Positions 6,292 to 7,160 of a DNA stretch of 7,160 bases are shown here, one piece after another. The notes under the pieces are model-generated. The model saw nothing but the letters and a program-made list of their open reading frames with translations, made no database searches and was not told the DNA's origin. How positions within the stretch are numbered: the first letter of the stretch is position 1; every line of letters starts with the position of its first letter. The translations under genes were made by a program, and so were the position numbers. This stretch comes from Gammaproteobacteria bacterium (GTDB lineage Bacteria; Pseudomonadota; Gammaproteobacteria; SZUA-229): positions 1 through 7,160 of the forward strand of contig DAOWFN010000051.1 of the NCBI GenBank assembly GCA_030637945.1. Reading direction: 5' to 3'.

Positions 6292-7160
6292 TCAGGCCAA
6301 CTGATCGTCCGCAACATGATAGGTCGGATCTTCCATAACATTAACTTCAACCAGATCACCTGCTTTAGTTAATAACTCTGCGCATTCGGGGCTAAGGTGT
6401 CGCAGATGCAATTTTTTACCCGCTTTAATATATTTTTCCGCCAGATTATCAATCGCTTCGATAGCTGAATGATCTGCTACACGTGAGTTCTGAAATTCGA
6501 TAATGACGTCGTCAGGATCTTCAAGCGGATTAAATAGATCAAGGAAATTTTTTACTGAACCAAAAAACAATGGGCCGTTTAATTCATACACTCTGGAGCC
6601 ATCTTTATCGTCATAACTTTTCACATTGATATGGCTAGCGTGCTCCCAGGCAAAAAACAATGCCGATACGATCACACCCACCACCACCGCAACGGCCAGA
6701 TCAGTAAAAACAGTTACACCTGAAACCAGTATCAGCACAAATGCGTCTGTCTTGGGTATTTTTCCCATGATTCGAAAACTGGACCATTCAAAAGTACCAA
6801 ACACGACGATAAACATAACGCCGACCAGTGCAGCCATTGGAATTATCTCAATGAGACTGGAAGCAAACATAATAAACATGAGTAGAAACAAGGCAGCCGC
6901 AATCCCCGACAAACGCTGGTGACCACCTGAGTTTACGTTGATCATGCTCTGCCCTATCATCGCGCAACCGCCCATACCACCAAACATACCGGTAACGGAA
7001 TTGGCGATGCCCTGGCCGATACATTCTCGATTACCACGTCCTCGTGTGCCGGTAATATCGTCGATCAGGCTCAATGTTAATAGTGATTCAATCAAACCCA
7101 CTGCAGCAAGAATTATTGAGTAAGGAAGAATAATTTTCAGTGTTTCCAGATTGAAAGCAA
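6292..7160 (-). CDS. SulP/SLC26-family anion transporter, C-terminal part (cut by window edge)
   Basis: The frame is open to the right edge; 288 residues are visible and the N-terminal half of the carrier lies outside. The GTG at 7099-7101 is an internal Val codon, not a start, because conserved sequence (ILAAVGLIESLLTLSL) runs through it. Visible parts are the second half of the transport core, with IESLLTLSLIDD carrying Glu at the ion/substrate-site position (codon 7087-7089), GGMGGCAMIGQSMINVNSGG, and further membrane segments, then a cytosolic STAS domain over roughly the last 115 residues. The STAS loop is VADHSAIEA, the canonical D-x-S form. It belongs to the general bacterial SulP (sulfate-permease-like) branch rather than the BicA-like branch seen at 38-1714. 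Substrate could be sulfate, bicarbonate or another anion. The SLC13 gene follows after 85 bases in the same direction. Confidence 0.88.
   Translation of the reverse strand, partial: AFNLETLKIILPYSIILAAVGLIESLLTLSLIDDITGTRGRGNRECIGQGIANSVTGMFGGMGGCAMIGQSMINVNSGGHQRLSGIAAALFLLMFIMFASSLIEIIPMAALVGVMFIVVFGTFEWSSFRIMGKIPKTDAFVLILVSGVTVFTDLAVAVVVGVIVSALFFAWEHASHINVKSYDDKDGSRVYELNGPLFFGSVKNFLDLFNPLEDPDDVIIEFQNSRVADHSAIEAIDNLAEKYIKAGKKLHLRHLSPECAELLTKAGDLVEVNVMEDPTYHVADDQLA

Noticed and set aside
6292..7101. Second SulP as a complete short protein starting at GTG 7101
   Set aside because: Codons to the window edge remain open and continue the conserved helix; it is a SulP gene cut by the window, not a truncated one.
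6626..7123. Plus-strand frames of 98 and 61 codons over the right-hand SulP gene
   Set aside because: Antisense shadows of a conserved transporter without their own initiation signals.
1..7160. Mobile element, defence island, CRISPR, tRNA or phage genes
   Set aside because: I found no transposase, integrase, nuclease, terminal repeats, spaced repeats or tRNA-like structure on either strand.

Overview
The window comes from a bacterial chromosome of moderate G+C. The protein types (NhaD, the GNAT and SpoIIAA-like families, two kinds of SulP carrier) suggest a Gammaproteobacterium, probably marine or halophilic. That placement is inferred from protein style only; no rRNA or phylogenetic marker is present. 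Coding density is high, no non-coding stretch reaches 100 bases, and I see no mobile element, RNA gene, CRISPR array or phage signature.

Layout. The left part (38-2687) reads rightward: a complete SulP carrier strongly resembling the cyanobacterial Na+/HCO3- symporter BicA, a GNAT N-acetyltransferase starting at GTG 33 bases later, and a small soluble SpoIIAA/STAS-SEC14-like protein with its own strong ribosome binding site. The right part (2766-7160) reads leftward: a second, divergent SulP carrier cut by the right window edge, then an SLC13-family permease with two soluble RCK_C (TrkA_C) domains, then the Na+/H+ antiporter NhaD. The SLC13 and nhaD genes lie 12 bases apart, and the nhaD ribosome binding site overlaps the SLC13 stop codon. 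The two gene sets converge at about 2688-2765, which holds a GC-rich hairpin.

How the genes may work together. Four of the six genes are secondary transporters for inorganic or small organic anions or for Na+. A BicA-like carrier would consume the inward Na+ gradient to bring in bicarbonate. NhaD exports Na+ in exchange for protons and could restore that gradient. The SLC13 permease is also from a mostly Na+-coupled anion family. A working hypothesis is a Na+-linked anion (bicarbonate and/or sulfate) uptake and pH-homeostasis neighbourhood. This is inference: no carbon-fixation or sulfur-metabolism enzyme lies inside the window to anchor it.

Regulatory signals are modest but readable: a perfect TATAAT just inside the left edge ahead of the first SulP gene, a TTGAAA-17-TATTAA promoter candidate ahead of SLC13-nhaD with a 9-bp direct repeat overlapping its -10, and an inverted repeat whose 3' arm enters the Shine-Dalgarno of the STAS-like gene.
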